From the NCBI RefSeq assembly GCF_000979455.1, contig NZ_JJOY01000014.1:53278-117277 (forward strand): 64,000 bases of DNA, given 5' to 3'. The stretch is from Methanosarcina sp. 2.H.T.1A.6 (GTDB lineage Archaea; Halobacteriota; Methanosarcinia; Methanosarcinales; Methanosarcinaceae). The position numbers were made by a program, and so were the translations under genes. Positions 1 to 9,076 of the stretch are shown one piece after another. Every line of letters starts with the position of its first letter. The first letter of the stretch is position 1. The notes under the pieces are model-generated. The model saw only the letters and a list, made by a program, of their open reading frames with translations, searched no databases and was not told the DNA's origin.

Positions 1-3
1 ATT

Positions 4-999
4 ATGAAAGGAACTGATAGTACAGATAATGAAGCCTTCTCTAACTCCGAGGAGACGGAAAACACCCGGTATTCCCAGGCAATTTACGTAACAAAGGTTG
101 CGATGGCTTCAAACATTTTGCTGACAGGTTTTAAGTTTTTTGCAGGGATAATGGGTAACAGTTCAGCAATGGTTGCTGATGCCGCCCATTCCACGTCAGA
201 CTTCATGACCGACATCGCAGTAATAGCAGGTTTAAAAGTTGCCAAAAAGCCCAGAGACAGCACGCATAATTACGGTCATGGGAAAATCGAGACCCTGTCT
301 GCTGCATTTATAGGACTGGTGCTCGTTGTAGTGGCTTTCGGGATTTTCTGGGGCGGGCTTCAAAAGGTTATTGCTTTTTATCAGGGAGAAGTGCTGCCAG
401 CTCCAAGTGGGATTGCTCTTGCTGCAGCAATCCTCTCAATAGTGATAAAAGAGTGGCTATACCGCTACACCATAATATATGCCCGGAAACTTAAGAGTGA
501 TGCACTGATAGCAAACGCCTGGCATCACCGTTCAGACGCCTTCTCTTCAGTAGGGACAATGGTTGGAATCGGAGGTGCAATCCTCCTTGGAGGCAAGTGG
601 GTGGTGCTCGACCCGATAGCCGCCGTAATATTGAGTTTATTTATCTTCAAAGTGGCATTCGATATATCTTACAAAAACCTGAACGAACTGCTGGAAGCTT
701 CACTGGACTCAGGGACCTATAGAAGTATTGAGGAAATCCTGATAACCACGGAAGGCGTGCTGGGCTTCCATGAATTAAAAACCCGGAAAATAGGGAATGC
801 CATGGCTGCAGATGTCCATATTGAAGTAGACAGAAGCCTGAACATTGTAGATGCACACGAAATCTCAACAAAGGTAGAAGACAGGTTAAAGGAAGTCTGC
901 GGCAAAAATGGCCAATTCTCAATTCATGTGGAACCCTGTTCGGACTCGAATTCGGATTCAGGATACGAAGGAAAAAATGAAAAGCAGAGACTCTCCTGA
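4..999 (+). CDS. Cation diffusion facilitator (CDF) family metal transporter
   Basis: 331-residue membrane protein of the CDF family, which exports divalent metals (Zn, Fe, Mn, Cd) in exchange for protons. The two HxxxD metal-site motifs expected in transmembrane helices 2 and 5 are visible (H62/D66 in AAHSTSD; H174/D178 in HHRSD), with the conserved YGHGKIET loop between them. About six hydrophobic segments precede a cytoplasmic C-terminal domain of about 90 residues that normally dimerises and senses metal. The last 25 residues are Ser/Asp-rich and variable. The ATG lies 3 bases from the window edge, so its ribosome-binding site cannot be seen. It is unrelated in operon terms to the kinase remnant, which converges on it. 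Metal specificity cannot be told from sequence. A second CDF gene lies at 47844-48734. Confidence 0.93.
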   Translation: MKGTDSTDNEAFSNSEETENTRYSQAIYVTKVAMASNILLTGFKFFAGIMGNSSAMVADAAHSTSDFMTDIAVIAGLKVAKKPRDSTHNYGHGKIETLSAAFIGLVLVVVAFGIFWGGLQKVIAFYQGEVLPAPSGIALAAAILSIVIKEWLYRYTIIYARKLKSDALIANAWHHRSDAFSSVGTMVGIGGAILLGGKWVVLDPIAAVILSLFIFKVAFDISYKNLNELLEASLDSGTYRSIEEILITTEGVLGFHELKTRKIGNAMAADVHIEVDRSLNIVDAHEISTKVEDRLKEVCGKNGQFSIHVEPCSDSNSDSGYEGKNEKQRLS

Positions 1000-1103
1000 A
1001 ATAGAAGGTTCTTTTTAAAACATAAGCTCCTTTAACTTTTTTCACCATTTTTAAAAGAGAGTTTATACATTGAACAGCAGTTTCAGCTTGACCCGAAAAT
1101 CCA

Positions 1104-3142
1104 TCAGACATCGGCACTTTCTGCTACATTTATCCCCATTACAAACTTCGTCCCCTGATCCCTTTTAAGTTCGATACAGCCATCTATCTGTTCAACGAGA
1201 ATATTTACAAGCTAGAGCCCAAGAGAATCGACAGTATTAAAATCAACGGTTTCCGGAATACCCCTGCCGTTATCTGCTACCATTAATGTGTAATCAAAAC
1301 CCCTTTCACAGCCCATACCCTCGCCTGAATGTCCTGTTTTTGAAGCAGGTTTTGCTGCCCTGCTGAGACTTATTCGAATTTCCCCTCCCTCCCCTTCAGG
1401 GAAAGCATGCTTCAGGGAATTCGAGACCAGTTCGTTGACAATAATTCCAAGAGGAATTGCAGTGTCCATGCCAAAATTAACCTGTTCAAGGTCAAGTTTG
1501 AGGCTTATATTATCGTTGCCCACAAGATATGAGTTTAACAGGTCTGCAGTCAGTTTCCGGAGGTAGGCTGCAAAATCCAGAGTATCTATGTCATCACCTT
1601 TGTATAACTCTTCATGAATGAGAGCCATAGAAGCTACACGGTTCTGGCTTTCCCGGAAGGCTTCAAACATTTTTCTGTCGCTGAACCTTTCTGCTTCGAG
1701 ACTGAGCAGGGAAGAGATTACCTGCAAATTATTCTTTATCCTGTGATGGATTTCTTTTATGCGGGCTTCCTCAATTTGTCGTAGAGTATCTTCTGCCTTT
1801 TTACGTTCGGTAATATCGTGAACAAATCCCTGGAATTGCCCGGAAGTTCCGGAATCTTTCGGAAGCTTCTGGAAAACCTCCCTGACCCATCTAACCTCTC
1901 CATTTTTTCTCTGTACCCTGTACTCGATTTCGGTAGATAGATCCGGATTAGAGACTGATTTTTTAATGTTCTCAAGAAGCATGGGACAGTCTTCAGGCAC
2001 AACTACTTCTGCCCATTTAACCCTGTGAGAAAGAAAGTCTTCCTTACTGTAACCTGTAATCTCTTCAACCGCCCCATCCATGAAGGTTGTTTCTGCATTT
2101 TCATCAAACCGGAAACCTATAAGACCTTCGATATTTTGCACCAGTGAAGAGTAGGCTCTTTCATTTGTTTGAGGAAACACAATTGAAGGTTCACTTTCAG
2201 GTTCTTCTATTTGCACACCGAGCATCCTGTAAATACGCCCCTGATCATCCTGAAGAAAAAATGTTTTCTGCCTCAAAGCTCCTTCACTCTGTTTAAGCTC
2301 CCTGAAAAGAATGCTGTAAGGCTCACTGAACCCAGTAGACACAATTGCCGTGTAGATCAGGTAGAAAAACAGCAGTTTAAAATAGTGCCCAATAGCAAAC
2401 GAAAAGTCATCCACCTGTGTAAACGTGGTGGCAGTCAGTTCTGAGAGAACTGTCAGGATTATGGAGGCTGCGAGCAGCCTGAAAACATGGTTTTCAAACC
2501 GATCTCCCTTTAGATAAAGAAGGATCAATGAACAGACAAGCGTTAAAGAGATTACATACTCGCTTATCTGTCTTTCCGCAGATGTCTTCAAAAAAATAAC
2601 ATTTTTCCTGCTATCGTTTTTGGAGATTTATTTTAAAATTTGCAGTTATAATTTCAACTGAAGCTTAGGAAAATGGATGCTGGAAGTTTTCAATGAAGGC
2701 AAAAAGCCACAAATTTTGGAAAATATCAAAAACATATGTTTAGTTAAACATGAAGTTTTTCAGAAAAAACGATCGCAGAAAAAATTGTGAAAATTGAAAG
2801 GACATCTGCGGAAAGCCGGCTTATGACTTTAAATGCAGTTAACCCTACACCTTCAATATAAGCAACCGGAAAAATCTCCATCCTCTCATATGACAAAGTA
2901 TGTAAAAGGTCCAGGGTGCCAAAAAAGAAACAAGAAATTTCTATCAGCAAGAGATACCTGTTTTCCAGAAATGTCTTGGATTCCCATGCAACCAGAAATA
3001 TTACATACGCAATTATGACACTGAATAACTCCACAAGAGTGTGGAAAAAAAGGTTGTTACTAAGGTTAATCAGATGGAGCAAACTTATTACGACTGCCCA
3101 GAATATTATTTTGTAGATTACGATCCGAGAATTCTTATCCAC
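1104..3142 (-). pseudogene. Decayed MASE3-PAS-HisKA_2 sensor histidine kinase, split by a MITE and an in-frame TAG
   Basis: Once a membrane sensor kinase. The N-terminal part (3142 down to 2819) carries hydrophobic helices of a MASE3-type domain. A 251-bp insertion (2568-2818) follows, then the rest of MASE3, a PAS/PAC domain, a HisKA_2 dimerisation and phosphoacceptor region (EIHHRIKNNLQVISSLLSLE) and an HATPase domain with N box NELVSNSLKHAF and G1 box DNGRGIP. The left half ends in codons for K-V-I-S and the right half resumes I-S-E-Y-V, so removing the element and one copy of the duplicated ATAAGC restores the frame. At 1212-1214 an in-frame TAG stands where I expect Gln in relatives (SLGL-stop-LVNILVEQ); 35 more codons follow to a TGA at 1104-1106. 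The MASE3 domain also looks about 50 residues short. Right-half translation could restart at a TTG (2589-2591) inside the element, giving 459 residues. Probably inactive, though the TAG alone could be read as pyrrolysine. Confidence 0.85.
2568..2818. mobile_element. MITE-like element, 251 bp, with terminal inverted repeats and 6-bp target duplication
   Basis: A non-coding AT-rich insertion within the sensor kinase gene. Both ends, read inward, begin with nearly the same sequence: a 15-base identical core CTTTCCGCAGATGTC, then a diverged stretch, then a shared CTGCnATCGTTTTT motif, giving imperfect inverted repeats of about 58 bp. It is flanked by a direct repeat GCTTAT (2562-2567 and 2819-2824), which is the target duplication. 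There is no open frame of useful size inside, so it must have been moved by a transposase encoded elsewhere. I did not see another copy in this window and do not recognise the parent insertion-sequence family. Confidence 0.8.
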
Positions 3143-3358
3143 TTTGCTAAATACATTTACCCCATTTGAATATTATTTAGGTATGCAGAGGAACTACTGA
3201 GTTTATATTATTTATAATATATCGCCATAAAAAATCACACTATAAATTAATATAGTTACTAAAAAAAGTTTGACTTAGAAATTTACATATAACAATATTT
3301 TTGGAATTATTTTTAGATTTCTGCCCAAAATCTTTTTTCTGCTTGCTAATATCCATCC

Positions 3359-3389
3359 AAAAAAAATAAATGGGAAGATAATCTTCCCA
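3359..3389 (-). terminator. Hairpin plus T-tract terminator of the surface-protein gene
   Basis: A 9-bp perfect inverted repeat (TGGGAAGAT at 3371-3379 against ATCTTCCCA at 3381-3389) lies 30 bases beyond the stop of the 3419-4999 gene. On the minus strand it is followed by TTTA and then eight T residues. The arrangement looks like an intrinsic terminator at the 3' end of that gene. Confidence 0.6.
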
Positions 3390-3418
3390 AACTGGCAATA
3401 TTCTATTTGATATTTAAG

Positions 3419-4999
3419 TTACATTTTTCTGTAGAAGTAGAGACAACAAAGGCCAACTGCACCAACTATCAATATTACAGTTACGGGACCGAATCCAGAA
3501 TCCCTGGAATTTTCAGAATTATTTTCGGACATGTTCAGATCTGTTGATTTATTGATTTCAGATTTTACAGTTGGTTCTGTGGATTCAACCCCGATCTTTT
3601 CTCCTGTAATTACAAAGGAAGAAAAACCCGGAGTTTCAGCTGTGAAATGCAGGACCTGTTCATCTTCGTCTACAAGCTTTACTGGAAGCTTAACCCATTC
3701 TTTGTTTTCGTCATCGTATCTGAAAAGAGCAACAGAAGACTTGTTTATATGGGTATCCAGAATCCAGGCATTATTCACCTTGAAGCCTATTGATTTATTT
3801 TCAATATCCTTTGAATTTCCATAGCCAGCATTACCGACCCATACGTTGAATGATTTGTAAACAATACCTTCCGGAAGGTCAGAAACAAGAGTAGACTTAT
3901 TCTTCAGGTCCTCAACAATGGTGGTAGTCTTGCCTACAGTTTTCTTTGCTTCAAACTTTATGAATTCAATACAGGTTGCATTCTGTGGGAAATTGAACAC
4001 TACAGGCTTTCCGTTCGTGATGAAGGTCTGTGAGATCTCTTTAGATGCGACATTATTTGCAGGTTCAGGAGAGCCACCAGCTCCACCAGAAGAACCACCG
4101 GAGCTTGAGCTGTGATGACTGCCGCCTGAACTACTTCCAGTGTCTTCGACGGGGGTTTCTACTGGGGTTTCAGTTGGAGTCGTGACAGGTACAGTGGGTT
4201 CAGCAGGCTTCTCTACAGGAGTAGTTGTATTATTGATTGTGTTATTGGAGGGTACTTTTGGTTCTACAGGTTTCTCAGGAGTTGTAGTATTGTTGGTTGT
4301 ATTATTTGCAGGGGGTTTTGGAGGTTGCTCGGGATCTTCAACATTATAGTCAGGTATAAGAGTTACAACCTGTTTACCTGATGCATCTGTGTGGATCTCT
4401 ACATTATTTATGGAGTAATACCATTCTGGATAACCAGTTTCCATTGCCACTCCACAATCTATGAACTGACAATTTTCTGCTCCAACAGCAGTAAGATATG
4501 TTCCCGACATACCTGTTCCACATTCTATGAACTGTGTATTCAGAGCAAAAATCCTATTATCAGTAATTGCTGCCATACCGATATCATAATGTATTATTTT
4601 ACTATTCCTAACCTCACAACTTGAAAATCCGGCAGGAGTAGCACAGATCCAGGAATTACTACCATTATTCTCACCATTAAAAGTGAATCCATCCATTACT
4701 CCGTTTACTGGTCCATATAAATCACTAGCCTGAAATCCACCTTGAATTATTGTATTAGCATTTCCGGATTTAGACTTTATAATCAAGTCAGGTATTTCTA
4801 CATAAATATCCTCAGTATAAGTCCCAGGCTCAACAATAATTGTATCTCCTGCAGTTGCATTATTAACTGCTGCCTGTATAGACTCACCATTGTGAACTAT
4901 TATGTTCGCTGCAGCACCTATTCCAGAACCTGCCATTAAGATTAAAAAGGCAGATAAAATTGCAAGAAAGCGGTTTTTCAATTTCCACACAATGAACAC
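3419..4999 (-). CDS. Cell-surface protein: beta-helix domain, Pro/Thr linker, PGF-pre-PGF-like domain, C-terminal membrane anchor
   Basis: 526-residue secreted and anchored surface protein. Residues 1-31 form a signal peptide (hydrophobic LAILSAFLILMAGSGIGAAA). About 33-200 look like a right-handed parallel beta-helix (NosD/PbH1 type), opening with a typical repeat GESIQAAVNNATAGDTIIVE. A low-complexity Thr/Pro/Asn linker follows (about 205-290), then a Ser/Gly/His-rich stretch. About 310-460 resemble the PGF-pre-PGF domain of methanogen surface proteins (ends TAETPGFSSFVITGEK). A C-terminal helix (FGPVTVILIVGAVGLCCLYF) and basic tail complete it. The C-terminus departs from the classic PGF-CTERM signal, so sortase processing is uncertain. 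The longest frame starts at GTG 4999; a GTG at 4990 is better spaced from a GGGTG. A TATA-like box lies near 5034-5046. Role is probably envelope structure or adhesion; the ligand is unknown. Confidence 0.8.
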   Translation of the reverse strand: MFIVWKLKNRFLAILSAFLILMAGSGIGAAANIIVHNGESIQAAVNNATAGDTIIVEPGTYTEDIYVEIPDLIIKSKSGNANTIIQGGFQASDLYGPVNGVMDGFTFNGENNGSNSWICATPAGFSSCEVRNSKIIHYDIGMAAITDNRIFALNTQFIECGTGMSGTYLTAVGAENCQFIDCGVAMETGYPEWYYSINNVEIHTDASGKQVVTLIPDYNVEDPEQPPKPPANNTTNNTTTPEKPVEPKVPSNNTINNTTTPVEKPAEPTVPVTTPTETPVETPVEDTGSSSGGSHHSSSSGGSSGGAGGSPEPANNVASKEISQTFITNGKPVVFNFPQNATCIEFIKFEAKKTVGKTTTIVEDLKNKSTLVSDLPEGIVYKSFNVWVGNAGYGNSKDIENKSIGFKVNNAWILDTHINKSSVALFRYDDENKEWVKLPVKLVDEDEQVLHFTAETPGFSSFVITGEKIGVESTEPTVKSEINKSTDLNMSENNSENSRDSGFGPVTVILIVGAVGLCCLYFYRKM

Positions 5000-5446
5000 C
5001 CAAAGAAAGTATTTTTTAATGACTTCGTCTCAAACAATAATATAAGGAAGTAGACTTTAGACTCACATAGGAGTTATTTATCTGACTTTGGTATTGATGA
5101 AGAAGTCAATGACTAATTTTAAAAGATTTATTAATAATAAAGAATTATATTAGTAGAATAGAAGATAGTATATAATATTGTCGAACAGTTATTAATATAA
5201 CTGTAGACTTATATATTTAAGCAAAGGCTTGAAAATACATACTGGGGCTTAAAATGTGCAATCTGTAATGTTCAACCAATTATAAAAGCAAAAAATGTTA
5301 ACGTTTCGTCAACGACAAGCTGATATTTCCAGAGATTTGCATTCTTGCAGTTTCTTTCTAATTGTCAGGATAACTAAAACAGTATTGAAACCGCAGACAA
5401 CTTATAAAGCCACCCACAAAAAGAGGACACAAAACAAAAAAACAAG
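5000..5446. other. Intergenic region, promoter of the surface protein; otherwise nothing recognised
   Basis: AT-rich stretch between the surface-protein gene and tRNA-Thr. A TATA-like sequence on the minus strand at about 5034-5046 would start transcription close to 5015, just ahead of the surface-protein start codon. The remainder shows no open frame, hairpin or repeat that I can support. Confidence 0.45.
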
Positions 5447-5518
5447 AGCCGTCGGGGGGACTTGAACCCCCGGCCTGCTGATTACGAATCAGCCGCTATA
5501 CCGCTAAGCCACGACGGC
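5447..5518 (-). tRNA. tRNA-Thr (CGT anticodon)
   Basis: 72-nt cloverleaf on the minus strand. Acceptor arms GCCGTCG and CGACGGC pair fully. The anticodon stem GCTGA/TCAGC encloses loop TTCGTAA, giving anticodon CGT. The T arm CGGGGGTTCAAGTCCCCC has the standard TTC loop. The discriminator base is T, as usual for archaeal tRNA-Thr. CCA is not encoded and there is no intron. An AT-rich stretch about 25 bases upstream (near 5540-5550) may be its TATA box. Confidence 0.95.
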
Positions 5519-5674
5519 ACATAGATTAAAGAATAAGCAGACTTAAAATAGCGATAAAGAATTTAACCATTTCGCTCGTGAGAGTTGTTTCCTTCCCGCA
5601 AAGAGAAGAATTAAAGAGAAGGAAAGCAAAAACTGCCAGTTACTTTCTTGCTCTTTAATAATTATTTTAACTTA

Positions 5675-5773
5675 TTATTTTTCTCTTTTCTGAAAGTACT
5701 TGAGATAAAACCATATAAAAATAAGAGCAACCAAAACTGAGAAACCTATCATGAAATAGGCAAATGTGGACAT
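5675..5773 (-). CDS. Small single-helix membrane protein (32 aa)
   Basis: A 32-codon frame starting ATG 5771-5773, preceded by GGGAG about ten bases upstream, and ending in tandem-like TAA codons. The product starts MSTFAYFMIGFSVLVALIF and forms one hydrophobic helix of about 20 residues followed by a basic tail (KYFQKREK), the usual layout of a tiny inner-membrane protein with a cytoplasmic C-terminus. There is no other gene on either side for several hundred bases. I do not recognise a family; the case rests on the ribosome-binding site and the clean helix-plus-basic-tail pattern. Confidence 0.55.
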   Translation of the reverse strand: MSTFAYFMIGFSVLVALIFIWFYLKYFQKREK

Positions 5774-5953
5774 CAGAAATCAGCTCCCTGTAGAATTCTA
5801 AGTATGATCTGTAATTAAGCAGTTTTAAGCAACCTTATTGAAATTGTACCTGCAAATGTTTAAACATTTCTTTTACACAGGCTTCAGAATATTAGATCAT
5901 ACGGTTCCTTTTCTTCCTGCAAAAAATATTTTATATATTATATTTTAATTGGC

Positions 5954-6006
5954 ACACCCTGGCTACCAGTTACACCCTGGCTACCAGTTACACCCTAGTT
6001 GCCAGT
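5954..6006. repeat. 18-bp tandem repeat, about 2.9 copies
   Basis: Unit ACACCCTGGCTACCAGTT occurs at 5954-5971 and 5972-5989, with a diverged third copy at 5990-6006. It lies downstream of the trm5 stop on a non-coding stretch. No function is apparent. Confidence 0.8.
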
Positions 6007-6080
6007 ATAAGTCGCCCGGCAGAGAGATTTTCATGCTCCGACCTTTGCGAGAGGTCGAGAAGCGAAAAATGGCAGAAATC

Positions 6081-7091
6081 TCAAATTACCCTTGCTTCGA
6101 TGCATATATTATACTGGTGGGGGGCATAGGAACGGACTACTTTTTCCTCCAGAATTTCAATCTTCCGCCCTGCTTTTTCCGCAGCTTTTCTGATAAGTTC
6201 GACGGAGCTTTCGAAGAGATCGTCTTCATGAGTCATTCCGTAATAGTGGATTATGCCACCTGGTTTTGTAAGGAGGACAGCAGAGTCAAGGAACTCATGG
6301 GCACTGTGAGGAAGGTTCATGATTACATGATCGGCAGTGCCTGCAAACCTTTTTGCTTCTTCCCGGGCATCGCCTTCGATTGCTTCAATGTTTTTTGCGG
6401 AGTTAAGGGTTATATTTTCCCTGAGATAGCGGACAGCATCCGGGTTTTTGTCGATTGCCACAACTTTTGAAGGCTTTTTGCTTTTTGCAAACAGGATGCT
6501 GTAAGGACCGACACCTGCAAACATATCGACAACGGTATCGCCGTCCTTAACCCAGGCGAGGATTCTTGAACGTTCAGTAGAAAGACGGGGAGTAAAATAA
6601 GCTTTTGAAAGGTCGACTTTGTAGCGGCAGCCATACTCCCTATGGATGGTTTCGGTTCTGGGCTCGCCTGCAATTACCTCAAATTCCCTGATCCTGAACT
6701 CTCCGATAACAGGAGTAAGAGGCTTGACAACGGTTTTTATGTTTGGCTGGGCAAGAAGGAGGACATCGGCGATTTTGAAGGCTGTTTGTGAGTCCAGACT
6801 CTCGTCTTCCAGAAGCGCAATATCTCCGATGAGCTCATAAGCCGGATTGAAACCAAGAAGATCTCCAGGTGTGGGTTTTTTCTCCTGAGGCTCAAAATCA
6901 AACTCAGCAAGTTCAGCTTCCGCAGGAAGATCTGCCAGCTCATGCGAAAGAAGCTCTCTGGAAAGGGGAAGATAAAGAAAAGTTTCATCCGAACCTATTT
7001 TCAGAGAATTATCAAGGAGTTCAAAATCAAGGAGTACTCTCCTTGCAGATTCTCCTTTCTTTTTGGGAATTTGTATGCATTGTCGCTTCAT
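6081..7091 (-). CDS. trm5: tRNA (guanine37-N1)-methyltransferase Trm5
   Basis: 336 residues, the usual length of archaeal Trm5. It methylates N1 of G37 next to the anticodon using S-adenosylmethionine, preventing +1 frameshifts. The N-terminal third is the variable D1/D2 tRNA-recognition region. The Rossmann methyltransferase core starts near residue 150: FTPRLSTERSRI, then motif I VVDMFAGVGPYSILFA, the acidic VVAIDKNPDAV and the catalytic NLP motif (VIMNLPHSAHEFL) that distinguishes Trm5 from other class I enzymes. The start ATG 7089-7091 gives MKRQCIQIPKKKG. It stands alone on the minus strand, diverging from the 7285 gene. The closest alternative would be a wyosine-pathway Taw2-type paralogue, but the NLP context favours Trm5. 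Confidence 0.92.
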   Translation of the reverse strand: MKRQCIQIPKKKGESARRVLLDFELLDNSLKIGSDETFLYLPLSRELLSHELADLPAEAELAEFDFEPQEKKPTPGDLLGFNPAYELIGDIALLEDESLDSQTAFKIADVLLLAQPNIKTVVKPLTPVIGEFRIREFEVIAGEPRTETIHREYGCRYKVDLSKAYFTPRLSTERSRILAWVKDGDTVVDMFAGVGPYSILFAKSKKPSKVVAIDKNPDAVRYLRENITLNSAKNIEAIEGDAREEAKRFAGTADHVIMNLPHSAHEFLDSAVLLTKPGGIIHYYGMTHEDDLFESSVELIRKAAEKAGRKIEILEEKVVRSYAPHQYNICIEARVI

Positions 7092-7284
7092 AGAACTCCT
7101 ACCTTCTGAAACTCTAAAGCTATCCTTTTGTTATTAAGTTTTCTCAATATCGAAATTGAATTTGGGACTTATTTTAATAAGGGACTTATTTCAGGAACTT
7201 TGTTTCCAAAGGCATCTTTAGACTTGAAATGATATTAAAATAGGAATTATCAATAAGCGTTCAAACAGATGGAGGGGAGTTAAT

Positions 7285-7692
7285 CTGGCACCTGGACTGA
7301 CCATATCGGAACTCAGAACTATATCACTTAGTCTACAAATAGCAACTCTATTACTTTACATAATAAGCGTTGGGGCTTTAAAGAAAAATAAATCGAAAAA
7401 AGAAGGAATAACAAAACATGGAAAAATAGTAACTGGGGGATATGCTCTTGCGATATTATCCGGCCTTTACATGTTATATTCCGCTTACAATTTAATCATT
7501 GCCGGGAAAGCCCCTTCAGTCATATATATTCATGGCCTTTTTGGAACCATAGCCCTGGCTTTTGGTTTTATCTTTGTAATTAACAGATGGAGCTGGAAAA
7601 CTCTTCAAAATATGAGAATACAGCTGGCTTTATGGATACTGACCTTTAGTGGTGGGATATTGATCTATCTCACTCTTACCGGAAAATTATGA
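7285..7692 (+). CDS. Four-helix membrane protein of unknown function, probable CTG start
   Basis: About 135 residues with four hydrophobic segments (LSLQIATLLLYIISVGAL; VTGGYALAILSGLYML; IYIHGLFGTIALAFGFIFVI; IQLALWILTFSGGILIYL), reminiscent of small haem- or quinone-associated membrane proteins, but no ligand histidines are paired convincingly. The first in-frame ATG (7471) would cut off the first helix and a half. There is no ATG, GTG or TTG between the upstream stop (7225) and that ATG. A strong GGAGGGGAG at 7271-7279 sits five bases before CTG 7285-7287, which gives LAPGLTISELRT as the N-terminus. I infer that CTG, or an adjacent near-cognate codon, is used. Function is unknown. Confidence 0.6.
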   Translation: MAPGLTISELRTISLSLQIATLLLYIISVGALKKNKSKKEGITKHGKIVTGGYALAILSGLYMLYSAYNLIIAGKAPSVIYIHGLFGTIALAFGFIFVINRWSWKTLQNMRIQLALWILTFSGGILIYLTLTGKL

Positions 7693-7870
7693 GGAAAAAA
7701 GAAAGAGAAATGTATAATTATAAAAATTAAACGCGATATGAAAACAGGATATATGCACAGCTAAAAGGCTCGATCTGAAGAAGACTGAACACAGAAAAAT
7801 AGGGCACTTATACCCTGCACATACCGGAAAACCCTTTAATCAGGCTGGAAAATAAAAAAAGAAGAAGAAT

Positions 7871-8884
7871 TTAAAGGATAATCTCAATATCCAGTTCTTC
7901 TGCTAGTTCCTTATACCTGTTCCTTATGGTAACTTCCGTAACCCCGGCAACATCTGCGACTTCCCGCTGAGTTCTCCGCTCACCGCAGAGAATGGATGCA
8001 ATGTAAATTGCAGCTGCTGCAACTCCTGTTGGGCCTCTTCCGCTTGTAAGTTCTTTTTCTGATGCTTGCCTGAGGATCTCAACACTCTTTGACTGGACTT
8101 CTCCTTTCAGGTTAAGCCCGGAGCAGAACCTCGGGACATAGTCGATTGGGGAAGTTGGCATGAGTTTCAAGGCAAGTTCTCTGGAAATGAAACGGTAAGT
8201 CCTTCCGATTTCCTTCCTGCTGACCCTCGAAACCTCTTCGATCTCATCAAGAGTCCTCGGGACACTGCACTGGCGGCAGGCAGCATAAAGAGCTGCTGCG
8301 GCTACGCCTTCAATACTGCGGCCGCGGATAAGGTTCTTGTCCACAGCTTTTCTGTAAACTACTGCCGCTGTTTCCCTGACAGTTCTCGGCAGACCCAGAG
8401 CAGAAGCCATTCTGTCCAGTTCGGAAAGGGCAAAAGCCAGGTTTCTTTCAGTTGCGTTACTTACACGAATTCTGCGCTGCCATTTTCTTAAACGATAGAG
8501 CTGCGCACGGTTTTTGGAGGAGATAGACTTTCCATAGGAATCACGATTCCTCCAGTCAATCATTGTGGAAAGCCCCTTGTCGTGGATTGTGTATGTCATG
8601 GGCGCACCCACACGGGAACGCTTCATACGTTGATCGTGATCGAAAGCTCGCCATTCGGGCCCTTCATCCACAAAATCGGCATCTACGACAAGTCCGCAGT
8701 CACCGCAAACGAGCTCTGCCCGCTCGTAGTCGTGAACAAGGTTCCTACTGCCGCATTCCGGACACACGGCCTTTTCGTTCTCAAAACTTTGCTCCTTTTG
8801 CTTCTCTTTGCGAGCTTTGATCATGGCACGTATTTTTTCTCTTTCAAGAGTGTCCGAATAGCGAACCCTTTCGACTTCTACCAT
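7871..8884 (-). CDS. tfb: Transcription initiation factor IIB (TFB)
   Basis: 337 residues, full length for archaeal TFB, which bridges TBP on the TATA box to RNA polymerase and reads the BRE element. The N-terminal zinc ribbon is intact (CPECGSRN at about 41, CGDCGL at about 60). The B-reader region follows ([20 protein letters not shown]). Two cyclin-like repeats fill residues 140-335 (for example [18 protein letters not shown] and [20 protein letters not shown]), and the recognition helix of the second repeat lies near the C-terminus ([12 protein letters not shown]). ATG 8882-8884 has AAGGTGA five bases upstream. Gar1 lies immediately upstream in the same direction, a pairing common in euryarchaea, but a TATA box between them suggests tfb also has its own promoter. 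Confidence 0.97.
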   Translation of the reverse strand: MVEVERVRYSDTLEREKIRAMIKARKEKQKEQSFENEKAVCPECGSRNLVHDYERAELVCGDCGLVVDADFVDEGPEWRAFDHDQRMKRSRVGAPMTYTIHDKGLSTMIDWRNRDSYGKSISSKNRAQLYRLRKWQRRIRVSNATERNLAFALSELDRMASALGLPRTVRETAAVVYRKAVDKNLIRGRSIEGVAAAALYAACRQCSVPRTLDEIEEVSRVSRKEIGRTYRFISRELALKLMPTSPIDYVPRFCSGLNLKGEVQSKSVEILRQASEKELTSGRGPTGVAAAAIYIASILCGERRTQREVADVAGVTEVTIRNRYKELAEELDIEIIL

Positions 8885-8961
8885 ATTATATCACCTTACA
8901 AATTAACATGACTATGTTTATGATTCCCTGCAATCTCAAGCCTGCACAACATAAATTACAG

Positions 8962-8974
8962 TATATATATAAAA
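8962..8974 (-). promoter_or_regulatory. TATA box of tfb
   Basis: The minus strand reads CTTTTATATATATACTG here, a strong archaeal TATA element. A start about 25 bases downstream would give a tfb leader of roughly 55 nt. Confidence 0.55.
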
Positions 8975-9076
8975 GAAGGGATACGAAAACTTGCGGCTAT
9001 AACTAGCAAAAAACATATAAACCAGTTAAAGTTAACCATAACAAAGGATTTAAATCTTCATCGACAATCAGAGATC

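Noticed and set aside
647..1117. 156-codon minus-strand frame overlapping the CDF gene
   Set aside because: Lies largely antisense to a clear CDF gene; composition is not protein-like.
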